A stretch of DNA of 64,000 nt from Incurvaria masculella (lineage: Eukaryota; Arthropoda; Insecta; Lepidoptera; Incurvariidae). Where the stretch lies: the NCBI GenBank assembly GCA_946894095.1, contig OX335652.1, forward strand, positions 20,359,001 to 20,423,000. The letters run 5' to 3'. Position numbers and translations under genes: made by a program. A model generated the notes under the pieces. That model ran no database searches, was not told the origin of the DNA, and saw nothing but the letters and a program-made list of their open reading frames with translations. This document shows, piece by piece, positions 30,538-41,819 of the stretch (the first letter of the stretch is position 1; every line of letters starts with the position of its first letter).

Positions 30538-31495
30538 AAACTAATTTGTGAGGTATTTAATAATTTAGTCTTTATTTAGGTTTTGGAGCATATTTTTAAT
30601 AGTGTGATGTTGCCGTAGTTGTGTTAGATTACTGTAAAAGCTAAGACCAAAAGATTACATACGAAATACAGAAAAAGTGATTATTCAATGTATTGGTTGG
30701 GTAACCGCGTTGGCTGGAAGTTTATCAATGAAACGATTTCTATAATTACCTTTGATTGCTATCGTCACGATGGCTGAATAAGCGCTAATATATATTCCGC
30801 AAGCACAATAAGAAAAACAATTTGAAAATTAATTATTGTGATTGCGACGTTATTAATTCTTACTGAAATTAATTCTTCGGTAACAGATGCCGTTTCAATT
30901 TATTATTTGAAACGCTGCGAGGATTTTAAGAATGAAATTAAATTATAGCTCGCTTAATTTTAATTAATTTAATGCGTTCACACCCGACCCGCATGCGGGT
31001 ATCGGCAATTTTTTAGCTAGATATATATACTTCTGAAATAATTATTTCAGGCAATCCATAATTGCCTTAAATAATTATACACAAATACTCACTTAACAAA
31101 TATGTACTGCCTTCGTACGAAATCAAACATCTTTTGTTTCTTAATTTATTTTGTTTCACTTGTCGTCTCCACTACGTAATATGAAAACGCAAAAAAAAAC
31201 TAATTGTTTTAATTAGTAATTATTTTCTTGGCTATTTAAAAAATATTATTGCTCAAATACATTTTTGGTGGCATCAACAAATGAGCATTATTTCTCGTGT
31301 CTCTCAATCTCTAACAATGATTGTCAATAGGTTCTTAATTCCGCACGAATGGCGTGCGCTGGAGGTGGCAGCAGGCGACGGCAAAGGGCTTACATGAATA
31401 TACCAACTAATAAACTATGTATGAAGATTGCTTTTTTAACAATTTTTTTTAAGGATTGCAGGTAAAAACAAGTAAGCATTAAAATGTTCAGTTTC
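30538..31495. other. AT-rich single-copy stretch, possible regulatory DNA
   Basis: No recognised repeat over almost 1 kb, unusual for this window. It contains several TAATTA or TTAATTA sites (30827, 30960-30985, 31200-31222), the type bound by homeodomain proteins. AT-rich DNA gives these by chance, so this is only a hint. Confidence 0.3.
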
Positions 31496-31772
31496 AAGGT
31501 GGGCTCAACTCCCCATACAAACGTGGAATGAAGATCATGCACAAATTTATTTTCAGAGATCCAAAATTATATTCAAAACAGCTTTATTTGATTGAACTAG
31601 ATGTCCGATAACCATTGATGTCGATAACACTTCAAAATAGTGTTTGGTATCGATTTTTATCGGTATATCGAATTTTCACGTCTTTTATACAATTAATTTG
31701 AAGGTGGATTACTCAATGATAAAACAATAATATCTTAAAAAGGTTAGTCGTCAGACCTAATTTGTATGTTGT
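31496..31772 (-). mobile_element. TTAA family A fragment
   Basis: It has AAGGTGGGCTCAACTCCCCA, GAAGATCATGC, AGATCCAAAATT and AACTAGATGTCC on the minus strand. The far half is missing. Confidence 0.65.
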
Positions 31773-32121
31773 TTTCAATACATAGAGCGGCACACACCGC
31801 ATAATGAGTTTAGCGGAAGGCGTAACACAGCCATACCATTTCCTAGAGATCCCCGTGTAAGCACGCGTACTCTATGAATAATTCAGCCTTCTGTTTGCCA
31901 AAACACTGATGGAATTCAGTCGAAGCAATTAGTAAGTCTGGCTTTTCACTGCCGCGCCCTCCGCCCGCCCTGGCCGCTGGGAATCTCTTTCAGGGGCGGC
32001 GGCCCGGATAAATTGAACATCCGAGGATTTGCATTCCCCTTCCGCTCCCTCTCCCGCCAAAGACTTCCACCTCGGCACAGACGCAGGACATTCACTGCCT
32101 CGGCACCTGCATCCCATTCAC
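31773..32121. other. GC-rich single-copy patch
   Basis: 31940-32100 is GC-rich with no supported gene. Confidence 0.3.
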
Positions 32122-32185
32122 GCCGGCCGGTGTGGTATTAGCAGCCCACCGAAAGTTCGAAATGCCATGGGCGCCGTCGGGCACC
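32122..32185 (+). pseudogene. LINE 3' fragment (FKHGVKKHL type)
   Basis: GCCGGCCGGTGTGG, AGCAGCCCACCGAAAGTTCG and CATGGGCGCCGTCGGGCACC match the LINE downstream region. It is cut by a TTAA element at 32186. Confidence 0.55.
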
Positions 32186-32537
32186 TTAAGAACGTCCCGT
32201 AAGCTATGCTCCCCATACAAACGTAATTTACTAATCATTTGGAAACCGCTATTCCAAATGAATTGATATTTAATATATAATATCAGGTAACAAATATCTG
32301 TGTCTGCATGCTCTTGTTTTTTTGAAAAATCCAAACCGAATGAAATGAAAGCAAAAAGAAAATCTTCATACGAATTTTGTTTTCTCTGTGGTTTTACCCA
32401 GATTTACCGAAAAAACAAAGGCATGCAGACACAGATATTTGTAGCCTTATATTAGATACCAAATATCAAGTATGTTAAAATAGTGGTTTTAAAATTATTA
32501 GTGAACTACGTTTGTTTGGGAGGCGAAATTTTCTTGG
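32186..32537 (+). mobile_element. TTAA foldback element, family B, right end lost
   Basis: Starts TTAAGAACGTCCCGTAAGC. Long inverted arms meet around 32350 (TATCTGTGTCTGCATGC mirrored at 32420-32440). The right end stops at TTTTCTTGG, where a family A piece begins. Confidence 0.75.
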
Positions 32538-33018
32538 TATCGCGCTATGGGACCTTCTCTGTTTCAAAGAAAAAGACAGGCTCCGTGATGAGTGAGATGA
32601 CAAATGTCCACAAAGCAGACAATGCGCATAGCGTTTGATTTAGTGAAATTAACGAAACTTTTAATTACAAAACGACTTATAGCTAAAAGTAAACTACGAC
32701 CGCTGAATCTAACAAAAACTAAATTGATTATAAATCTTTATGAAACAAATCTTTCTGATGACTAATCTTTTTAAGATGTTTTTATTTTATCGTTGATTAA
32801 TCCACCTCCAAAGTTATTGAATAAAAAGCGCGAAAAAACCGAACTTTCGGACCTTATAACTTAGAAACCTAACAAAATTTTACAATGCCAATCAGACATC
32901 TAGTTAAATCAAATATGTTTTAATTATTTTGATTATTATTTTGGATCTCTGACCAGATATATGCGCATGATCTTCTATCCACGTTTGTATGGGGAGTTGA
33001 GCGGGAAGGCCCACCTTA
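32538..33018 (+). mobile_element. TTAA family A, left end lost
   Basis: Begins in the interior block CGCGCTATGGGACCTTCTC and ends GCGGGAAGGCCCACCTTAG. Confidence 0.75.
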
Positions 33019-33092
33019 GCGGCGTGATAGGAGCCGATTGCGTTCAGTTTGATATTGAATTATGAACATGTTATTAGCCGAAGTTTTTTTTT

Positions 33093-33474
33093 TTTTTATG
33101 TGACTGGACATGGATGGCTAATACCACAAGTTCTGTCATGGTATTAGCCCAACACACCACATAGAAACTAGGTGCCATGCCAGGACCTTCCTTATATTGC
33201 ACGGCTACATTGAACTGGATGGAAAACACGGACAATTTTCATTGCCGCTTCGACCATCGTTCATCCAATGCGATGGTACCAACCCGGGCGGGATAAACCC
33301 TACCACCTAGTAAGTAAGGAAGGGGACCTACAGCTTAACGTGGAATCCGAACCACGGCCAGCCTCTCTCAACGGTCGAATGGTCACCCATCCAAGACCAG
33401 ACCGGACCCAGCGTTGCTTAACTTCGGAGAGCGATCGCCGAAGTGTCGCGCCACTGGGCCACCGAAGCTGACAA
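33093..33474 (-). mobile_element. SINE with 5S-rRNA-like head, best copy
   Basis: Read on the minus strand: TGTCAGCTTCGG, A-box match TGGCCCAGTGG (33451-33461), then a 5S-rRNA-like segment (33381-33430) with CCGAAGTTAAGCAACGCTGG and TTGGATGGGTGACC. These correspond to box A and the intermediate element of the 5S gene promoter. Next is B-box match GGTTCGGATTCC (33342-33353) in a CGTGG/CCACG stem, then the full body and the tail TGTCCAGTCACATAAAAAAA. About 380 bp in all. Confidence 0.85.
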
Positions 33475-34780
33475 ATTATATTAATAAGTTTTTAATAAAC
33501 ATTATACCTAGAATGCGCTTATGATGATTTATTTTATTAACCTCTAATATAGCTGCTCCTCCTTCTTTAAAGTTAGGGGAAATTAGTTTAATTAGTTGAC
33601 CTAATTAAACAATTATTTTATTATTATTAATTCCTTTTTTAGAGCGAGTTATAGTGTATATTTACACATTTTTAATATTAAAATAGTAAAACTACATTTT
33701 ATTCTATTTAAAAATAACCACGTCGATTTTCGATGATCAAAAAGTAAATACGTAGATTGATGGTCTAGCTATAATTCAAGATAAAACTTTAGGTCGCTGG
33801 TGCTTTGTGTTCTAAAATTAAATAATTATTAGTTTGAACACAGAATATGAGCGTCCGATATTAACCGTTATAGGTTTTAAATATAGCCAGTAGAGTTATC
33901 TATTAGAGCACATTGTGAAAATGAATCAAACATGCATTGTTATGTAACGCCAAATGAGCCGAATAACATGAAACACACCGGACAGACAAATATTAATAAT
34001 ATTGTTATATATATCCCTAGCAAAAAATCGTTCACTAGCGCCTTTTGGCGGTGCTTGCGGCGAGCATCGAAGCTTCCAAGTACGTCATTCATCAGGAAAA
34101 ACAGATGACAAGTTAATACGGAAGGAAGTCGCTGAATTATCTGCAACTCATGAAACACGAGGGATGTTATTTTCCGACTGATCCGCAATTAGCAGTAGCA
34201 TCACGCAAATTCGACCGTAAAACCTGTCAAATAGAGCATACATTAGCGGAGACGGAATTAGAAGTTTTGCTCCATTCATTGTTTATTATTTCCCGTCATT
34301 GATCCTCTATTTATTGACAATATTTCTCCAAAGTATGCTTTACTATTATGGAAATAAACCCTTTTTTCGTTCGCAATTTCCTACAGTGTTGCTACGTTGT
34401 CGATAAAATGCGGGTTGCTCGATGCTTCCGCAGCATTAGTAGGGCATATTCGCCGCTAGATGGAGCCATTAAAAATACATTAAGAGATCGTAGGTCGTCA
34501 CGGCGCTGGGTCAGGGTTGGGGGAGGCGGGGAGGGGGGTTTTCAGTCGTTTGAGCTTCGATGCTTCGATTCGAGTGCATCTTCTGCCATTGAAAGTACGT
34601 TTATTTTGTATGTCTATCATTGACTCAATCTCTTTACGTCTTGTTAAATTTCTATGTATTTTTGTTGTATACCCATAGTTACTTTTAAAGTGGCATCGTT
34701 TTTTACGAGCGAAACATAACACATTCTCTTTATATAATTCTGCAAAAAACTGCGTAACTATCCGTGATGAAAAACCAGGC
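33475..34780. other. Single-copy stretch, no gene recognised
   Basis: About 1.3 kb, largely AT-rich. A 91-codon frame at 34348-34623 contains a glycine-rich low-complexity run and no known domain. Confidence 0.35.
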
Positions 34781-35080
34781 CAAGTCGCCTACCGATAGGA
34801 TGGTATTATGGTGCCTATTGAGTAATGGAAGAAGAGGAACGAGCGTCGATTAATGGTGTGGAAGTGCATTCAATGAGAAACGCATCGACTACGAAGTGAG
34901 TTCGACGGACAATTTCCGCAAGAGCTGGGTTAGAGAGCAGTGTCAACTGAAAGAAGACATAGCGACGAGCATCAAGAAGGAGAAAGTTTAGGTGTCTTGG
35001 TCGTGTAGCGCGAATGATTGACAAAAGAATGACGAAACAAAAATGTGAGTGGAAGTGTCATGCCAGGGGGGCCTAGGAGA
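34781..35080 (+). pseudogene. Probable decayed LINE C-terminus
   Basis: From about 34980 one frame reads Leu-Gly-Arg-Val-Ala-Arg-Met, then Asp-Lys-Arg-Met-Thr-Lys, like the GHV-RM...R-K segment after the reverse transcriptase of several LINEs. Stops and base changes are frequent. The assignment rests on a short motif. Confidence 0.3.
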
Positions 35081-35188
35081 TCGTATTACCACCAGTTTGA
35101 CGAAATACTTAATAAAGTACCTAGAAACGTAAAATAAAGAAGGGCCTCGGCGGTCTGCAGAGCATTTTGGCATCCCCAGAAATATTTC

Positions 35189-35555
35189 TTAAGGCTGTTC
35201 CGACCCATATAAAGTTGTTTGCACACATAACGCAAAAAGTATTGCACTTTAAGCCACGAATTCATAATAAAAGTTTAATATAGTCATATTACTTGCAGCG
35301 AAAACAATTTCACAATTTCAGGATTATTGGTTTTATTACAATTTATTTAAATACGATTTTTATTTAACAGCGCCATCTAACGGCAAAACTTCTAATCGGC
35401 AATTACAACGAAACCATTAAACCTGAAATTGTGAATATGTTTTCGCTGCAACTACTATGGCTATATTTAATATTTTTGACGAATTCGTGCCTTAAAGGGC
35501 AATACTTTTTGCGTTCTGTGTAAAAAAAACATTGTATGGGTCGGAACATCCTTAA
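35189..35555. mobile_element. TTAA foldback element, family C, nearly all stem
   Basis: 367 bp with arms of about 150 bp. The left begins TTAAGGCTGTTCCGACCCAT and the inverted right begins TTAAGGATGTTCCGACCCAT. Inner blocks ACGCAAAAAGTATTGC, CACGAATTC and TTGCAGCGAAAAC are also mirrored. The centre contains CAGCGCCATCTAACGG. Its right TTAA is also the left TTAA of the next element. Confidence 0.8.
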
Positions 35556-35927
35556 GAACGGCCCGTAAGCTATGCTCCCCATACAAACGTAGTTTACTAA
35601 TCATTTGGAAGCCGCTTTTCCAATTGAATTGATATTTAATATATAATATCAGGTAACAAATATCTGTGTCTGCATGCTTTTATTTTTTTGAAAAATCCAA
35701 ACCGAATGAAATGAATGCAAAAAGAAAATATTGATACGAATTTTGTTTTCTCTGTGGTTTGACCCAGAATACATTTACCGAAAAAACAAAGGCATGCAGA
35801 CACAGATATTTGTAGCCTAATATTAGATACCAAATATCAAGTAAGTTGGAACAGTGGTTTTCAAATCATTAGTAAACTACGTTTGTATGGGAGGCGAAAT
35901 TTTCAGGTGCTTACGGGCCGACCTTAA
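35552..35927 (+). mobile_element. TTAA foldback element, family B, complete
   Basis: 376 bp between TTAA tetramers at 35552 and 35924. The ends TTAAGAACGGCCCGTAAGC and, inverted, TTAAGGTCGGCCCGTAAGC lead into ~160-bp arms (CATACAAACGTAGTTTACTA and CAAATATCTGTGTCTGCATG both mirrored). No transposase. It shares a TTAA with family C on its left. Confidence 0.82.
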
Positions 35928-36823
35928 GCTCATTTTGCGTCACCTGGGAGACGGCATATGTCGCGTTGTACAGACAAAAGTATAGAACTGGACATTGATT
36001 GGTAATATCACACCTACTCTAGTGATATCAGCCCAACACACCGTCAAATAAACTTTATTATTTTATATTTTTTTCCGTCCAAAATAATGAACTGTCCACT
36101 TCGATCTAAATGGTACATAGAAAATTTTTTTTTTGTAGATTAGTTACTGGACTATTTTGTATTAAAGTCAGATACTTTTTACTTATGCTCCATTCACTAC
36201 CTACATTGAAAAAGGTTCTTTCGTATCTTGCCTGGTGACGGGAAAACAGCTTAATTTTGTATAATTTCCAGCCAGTGAAATTCGTTACCTTTATAAAAGT
36301 CTTTGAAGCGTGATCTAGTGATCTCGTGAAGCTGTGTACGAAGTAAATGCGACAAAATCACAGTCGTATTTTGTAATCATTCACGCTTGTTCAATAAATC
36401 ACCGTGTAAATCTGCATAGCGAGCATCATCCATATTTCTCACTCCTATAAACAAGTAAACCGTGAAGTGCTGATGGAGTATTAGCCTATAATCAAGTAAC
36501 AGTACCGCGTCCGCAGGCCGCAGCCAATCGATTCGGGCTCACAGCGTGACTTTGTTTGGAGTCGGTGGATGCTCGAGCGCCGATGTCAGAAAAACACTTC
36601 ACGCCTCCATAGACAAAGGTAGATAGATCGAGGATCGATAAAAACGCTATCGAACATCACTATCATTCGAAACTACCGACAATTATTATGAAATACGTTC
36701 ATGCGTACTATTGCGCTGCTTTCCCGGAGAGGTAGGCAGAGATGACTGAGCTCCTTCTCTACGACAACGTATACATTTCCCGATTATATTCGAGTCGCCA
36801 CAATGATTTTTCGTTTTTTTTTT
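35928..36823. other. Mostly single-copy stretch
   Basis: 36044-36125 resembles part of the (AAATG)n-tailed retrotransposon end at 17465 (TTCCGTCCAAAATAATGAAC). The remainder shows no recognised element. Confidence 0.35.
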
Positions 36824-37185
36824 ATGTGACTGGACATGGATGGCTAATACCACACCTTATTATTAGCCCGGTATTAGCCCAACACACCACATGGGAACTA
36901 GGTGCCATGCCAGGACCTTCCTTATATTGCACGGCTACACTGAACTGGATGGAACACACGGACAATTTTCATTGCCGCTTCGACCATCGTTCATCCAATG
37001 CGATGGTACCAACCCGGGCGGGATAAACCCTACCACCTAGTAAGTATGGACGTGGAATCCGAACCACGGCCAGCCTCTTTCAACGGTCGAATGGTCACCC
37101 ATCCAAGACCAGACCGAACCCAGATTTGCTTAACTTCGGAGAGCGATTGCCGAAGTGTCGCGCCACTGGGCTATTGAGACTGACA
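36824..37185 (-). mobile_element. SINE with 5S-rRNA-like head, second good copy
   Basis: Minus strand: CAGTCTCAATAGCCCAGTGG as head and A box, a 5S-like segment 37092-37142 (CCGAAGTTAAGCAAATCTGG, then TTGGATGGGTGACC), the B-box stem CGTGGTTCGGATTCCACG, and the complete body and A-rich tail. Very close to 33093-33474 except for an ~18-base gap after the B box. Confidence 0.85.
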
Positions 37186-39429
37186 AAAAAATTGAAGGCC
37201 CTGTGAAAATATGGAGATAAAATAAGTGGTGATGGGCTTACGATGATTTCAAATGGTCCCTTAGAATTTATTTAACTTAATATAGCCTAGCCATACTAAG
37301 CAAGAATTGGATTGCCGATAAAATCTGGTGAAGGAAACTCTATTTAAGATACCGTAACACTAAGATATTTGGAATGTATATCTCCTGCGAAAAACTGTCA
37401 GTCGCATAGGCAGAAGATTACCTACCAGTGACGCCTCCTCTCAGCGCATCACAATCTGCACCCCTGCGCTTCTAACAATCTTCTGGGAACTAGATATACC
37501 AGTATTCAAATGATGTGGTCCCGTCAAAAGTATTTGTCCAGCCTTATTTTGGTTGTTACTTGTCTTGATCTTAGAGAATTCAGCCATAACCCAGTGCCCT
37601 CGCTTCGGGCACTCGTCTCATAAAAGTTGACATAGGACATAACGCGCAGAATCGCCTACTTACTCTGCAGTGACGCCTTAATCCAGCAGTAAAAGATCAC
37701 GGCCCTCCCGAGAGCACTGGAGCGGAATAGAGTGATGGTTCCAATAAGACGGGCCGCCAGTGTACGGTGGCGCGGAGCGGCGGCACAGTGCCCGGGGACA
37801 GGAACGAAGCGACGATGTAACATGAGGTCGACCGAAAACGATTCTTTATCCACCCGAGATTAAAACATGAAACATACCATTAACTAAATAAAATATTCTT
37901 GCATGCCCTTCATATGCATCTCTGATCATCATATGAAGATGGAAATTAATTACATATTAATTTTGTATTATTGCCCAGGAGAATAGTACGGATGCGGGTA
38001 TGATCTCAAAGCACAACAGCAAGCACAAGCAGCGTTACGAGAAATCCGTAACACCACTGAATCTACCTCTCCCCTGCCTTCACCTATCAGGGCATTACAA
38101 CTAGCACATAGTATGCCGTATAGGCCGTCATAAACGCTTTCACCATTAGTGTATTAGTTTAATAGCTAACCCATCAGTTAAGAAGTTTCACTTCAAAACT
38201 TATCATAAATATTTGGAGTTTATTTTGAAGTAAATAGGCCGATATCAAGCTAGGAAATATTAACTGTGTGACCTTTTAATTTATCTATATCCACTTATTT
38301 TCCTAGTTTTATTGACATTCGAAACGAATATACCGATTAATCGACCAACTGACACACTAGTCCTAATCATTACTAATAATAATAATAAAACTATAAAGAC
38401 TTTACTACATAAAACAATTCATCAAAAAGAAAATATTCATTTATTTTCTCTTACTAAACGACTAATAACCATCTAAAAACTAGTGCAGTCTAAAACAAGC
38501 GGCAGATACAAAATTCCCCACTGTAGGTAACCTTGCACTGTGGCAGCGGCTGCGCCATAAAACTTGGGAGCTGACGATTCACTTCTGTTTCGGCTAATAA
38601 AAGTGATCCGGAGCGGACCGCGCCGAGAACGGCCTGTTTCACACAATATTTGCAGCGCCTTCGATCATTTGGATATATTCGTACACAAGGTTTCGTTTCG
38701 ACGTCATCACCGAATAAAATAGGAAATAAACTTGAATAAACCTTGTTTTTTTATGAAATAGATAGAATATTAGTAATTTGATTAAATACAAAGGTTTACA
38801 ACGAAATTCAAATTCCGGTATCTAGTTATGCATGTTGAATCACATAGGACATCCATTCCATATACCCGCAGTATTGTGAATGCGACTTGTGCGCAAAATA
38901 CTTTTTCGAAATCGTCAAATACAAAAAAGATTGACAATGGCAGCCATTTTGTATTTGAAGCTTATTGCAACTGCCTCCGAAACACACATTAGGAAGCCTC
39001 GTTCAGAAAGCGCTCCCGATACCAACTGTCAAGCGCATACACAATATATTTGGCAGGCGATGTCGCCTTCTCGATTGCGCTTCGTAGTAGGCGGCCTGAG
39101 ATAGTCAAACATTTAAAAGATGTGTTATTCATGATTATGTAGAATATTTTGGCTTCCTTGAGTGGTCATATTAAAATCTGATAAAGAACTTCACCCGAAT
39201 AACTTTCAATAGTTGTTGTAAATACCCAACATTGTAAGTCAAGTAAATAATGATAGATAAACGCGCGAAACTTGTCACTTGTCAGCAAGTTCTCGTCGGT
39301 CCGATGCACAGCCCCGCGCGCATCGCACCGGGGAGAAATTAAACAAATCCAATTTTACAAAAAGAAAAGTGTTACCGATCGATGCGCACGGGCAGCCACG
39401 TTCCTCCCCGCGCACTTCGCCCTACCCTG
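37186..39429. other. 2.2-kb stretch without recognised repeats
   Basis: The longest repeat-poor region of the window. 37680-37830 and 38500-38650 are GC-richer. Frames do not exceed 83 codons and show no domain. It could hold regulatory DNA or short exons I cannot recognise. Confidence 0.35.
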
Positions 39430-39525
39430 CCTGCAGATCCTCTATCAGGAGTACTTCCCCCGAAGCACAACCAGGGGTCCTCCAAACATGGTGTGAAGAA
39501 GCACCTGGCCGAGCGGTTGAGTTGT
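39430..39525 (+). pseudogene. LINE C-terminal fragment (FKHGVKKHL type)
   Basis: Contains CACAACCAGGGGTCCTCCAA, then ACATGGTGTGAAGAAGCACC and TGGCCG, matching 56390-56440. Confidence 0.6.
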
Positions 39526-39570
39526 TATAGCCTCGGGTATGTACAAATACGTAAATTTTTTAAATAAAAA

Positions 39571-39621
39571 AGGGTACATACAAAAAACGTATTTTTTTTT
39601 AAATCTGTGGCCGGTTTTTTT
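39571..39621 (-). repeat. GTGCGAG repeat fragment
   Basis: Only GGGTACATACAAAAAACGT and, after a deletion, TGGCCGGTTTTTTT. Confidence 0.5.
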
Positions 39622-39960
39622 ACTCTAGATTACTTTTCAATTTAGGTTTATCACACCTACCACCATGCCATGCCACCTTCTCAGAGATTGTAGAGCTTCA
39701 TACAGAAAGATACATAATACTTTTTTTTCGGGCATACACATCTCTTCATACATGCTCTACGTTTTTTTTTAATCTTTTTTTTAAAGGGCTTGGGTACACG
39801 AAGTGACCATGTCAGCCCTGTTAGGTCTTAGCTGTCACTTAGGTCTAATACAAATTAAGCTCTTCTACTTAACTATGTTAACAAAATGATAAATTCTAAT
39901 CGCCTTTTCCGAATATGGCAGACTCTACGGTTACATATGCTTGTGTGCGCTTGTACGCCC
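39622..39960. other. Unassigned stretch with T runs
   Basis: Several poly-T runs, no frame and no recognised repeat. Confidence 0.3.
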
Positions 39961-40107
39961 CTTTAATTTTTTTTTTTTATAAATGTTATGTAATCACTCT
40001 GTGAAATTTTCCGCTATTACCGTTCAGGAAATAGCCCGCGGACAGGCGGACTGACAGCGGAGGCTTAGTAATAGAGTTCCGTTGGCACATTTTGGGTATG
40101 GAACCCT
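39961..40107 (+). repeat. GTGCGAG repeat, 3' part
   Basis: CTCTGTGAAATTTTCCG, GACAGCGGAGGCTTAGTAAT and GTATGGAACCCT. The head is absent and the GACG run almost lost. Confidence 0.75.
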
Positions 40108-40251
40108 AAAAGTGGACTTCTTAAGATTGCCTAGCCATTATTGGGTGAAGAAAAGTTTGCTACGCGGTCTGGACAATACAATTCGCTCACATCTGCTCTG
40201 TGAATTTGTTGCGTCAGCCATTCGCTCTATATGTATTTCCAAACTATCTTG

Positions 40252-40403
40252 CCCTGTTGCTAATAAACCCAGATCATCCTCTGAATAGTTATATAATGTT
40301 TTGCCACTTTTTATTGACATAGCGTTTCGAATGGGAGAGAAAATGACAAAACATTGCATACATAACTATTCTGAAGATGATCTGGGTTTATTTGTAACAA
40401 GGC
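40252..40403. mobile_element. 152-bp MITE with ~55-bp inverted ends
   Basis: CCTGTTGCTAATAAACCCAG at the left mirrors the right end (CTGGGTTTATTTGTAACAAGG), continuing through GATCATC and GAATAGTTAT. Confidence 0.75.
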
Positions 40404-40617
40404 TACTATAATCTACTCTATCCGTTTTATTAGGTATTTTTCTATCATTCTTGGTGTTATGACATGGTTATCCTCAAGATCTAACTTTTGCAAGCGGTAC
40501 GTGGGGTATACAAGGTTTATTTCTTTTTTTTTTATTTCAGTTTCAGCGACATCTACATTTTGAAGCATTGTATTCGGATTTTGAAAATAATCTGAAAATG
40601 TATTGGTCGTGACATTA

Positions 40618-40690
40618 GTCGGCAGCAGGATTCGAACCTACGACCTTTGGATTACAAATCGACTGCTCCAACCAACTGAGCTATCCCTAC
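40618..40690 (-). tRNA. tRNA-Thr(UGU)-like sequence, probably not functional
   Basis: Minus-strand 73-nt tRNA shape: A box TAGCTCAGTTGG, anticodon loop TTTGTAA (anticodon TGT), and T-arm GTAGG TTCGAAT CCTGC with B box GGTTCGAATCC. The acceptor GTAGGGA with TGCCGAC has two mismatches and the anticodon stem GTCGA with TCCAA has two, so it is probably a tRNA pseudogene or SINE head. There is no clear T run directly downstream. Confidence 0.55.
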
Positions 40691-41671
40691 ATTTACGTCA
40701 GTCAACGAATTTCTCGATATTCATTTCAAACATCATTAGAGCAAATGTGTTAACTGGAATAAAATCATTTTGTTCATTAATATCATTATTCAATTTCATT
40801 AAAATATTGGTGAAAAACTCTATGCGTATCAAGTAATGCATCGTGAAGATCCACAATGATTTTCTAAATGTTACTATAGTTTCATCAACAAATTCAAACA
40901 TTTCGCTATAAGCAGATATGTTTTCCAGGAAATTTTATATTCAGTAGACAGAAATTTAAGATAAAATATACCAAAGGCATCTCCGATGGTATTTTGACAC
41001 TTGCGAGTGACAATATTCCGCCGTCGGAATCTCTTCCGAAAATCTCAGATGGACTATCGATAGGCGCGTGGCACACCAACGCCGCCGCCGGGAGACGCCA
41101 TTATGCTAAACAAAACACGTCTCCTGGAGAATGGGCGGGTGACGGAACCTTTGTTTTACAATTCGTCGCGATTGTAAGCATTCGGAGCACAAAACGTTCG
41201 AAAAAAGGATCGGACGCTCTTCGGGGAAACGCACTGTGTCCTTTTTGAATGTTTGCCCGCGAGCCCATTGTCCCGGGCTTAGGCGAGTGACAATTCCACG
41301 GGCCTCTCTTGGGATCAAGTGTTTTTGCACGTCACAGTATGTACAACTTGCACAAGTGGGGGGCATCCATTATCTTAAATCCAAAAGGGTTTTTTTGACT
41401 GGACACGGATAGCTAAAACCAAATCAATCGTCTAGACATTCAGTGCCATTTTTAACGTAATTCCAATCGATTACAATTTATTGTTCGACAGCGAAATTAT
41501 ATTTTGAACACTTGACAAAATGTCATTGCCAATTGCAATTTCTACGGAATCCGTTGCGATTGTAGACAACAGAAGGGCCTGTTATAATAACGTCAATGCA
41601 TGCAGTTTCTTGGTGATTTCAACGAAAATGTGCCATGGTATGACGCTTCATGAGTACGGCCACATTGTTCT
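40691..41671. other. Single-copy stretch, no gene recognised
   Basis: Overlapping frames of 67-86 codons on both strands, none with a known domain. 41040-41240 is GC-richer. Confidence 0.35.
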
Positions 41672-41794
41672 GGACGTGTATTCTTGGCATTCAGTCATTG
41701 CGGATTCAGTAGAGTTAACAGAAGAAGAATTTACTTTGACATTACTGTTAACTCTACTGAATCCGCAATAACTGAATGCCAAGAATACACGCCC
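41672..41794. repeat. Near-perfect 46-bp hairpin unit, copy 2
   Basis: Arms 41676-41721 and 41745-41790 with the same 23-base loop as 27317-27439. Only one base differs by eye (GCAATAACTG for GCAATGACTG). The flanks differ from those of copy 1 apart from a few bases; the right flank (TGGATGGAAAACGGGGAG) is a scrap of SINE body. Confidence 0.9.
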
Positions 41795-41819
41795 TGGATG
41801 GAAAACGGGGAGAATTTTA

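Noticed and set aside
40618..40690. Functional tRNA-Thr gene
   Set aside because: Two mismatches each in the acceptor and anticodon stems; kept only as a tRNA-like feature.
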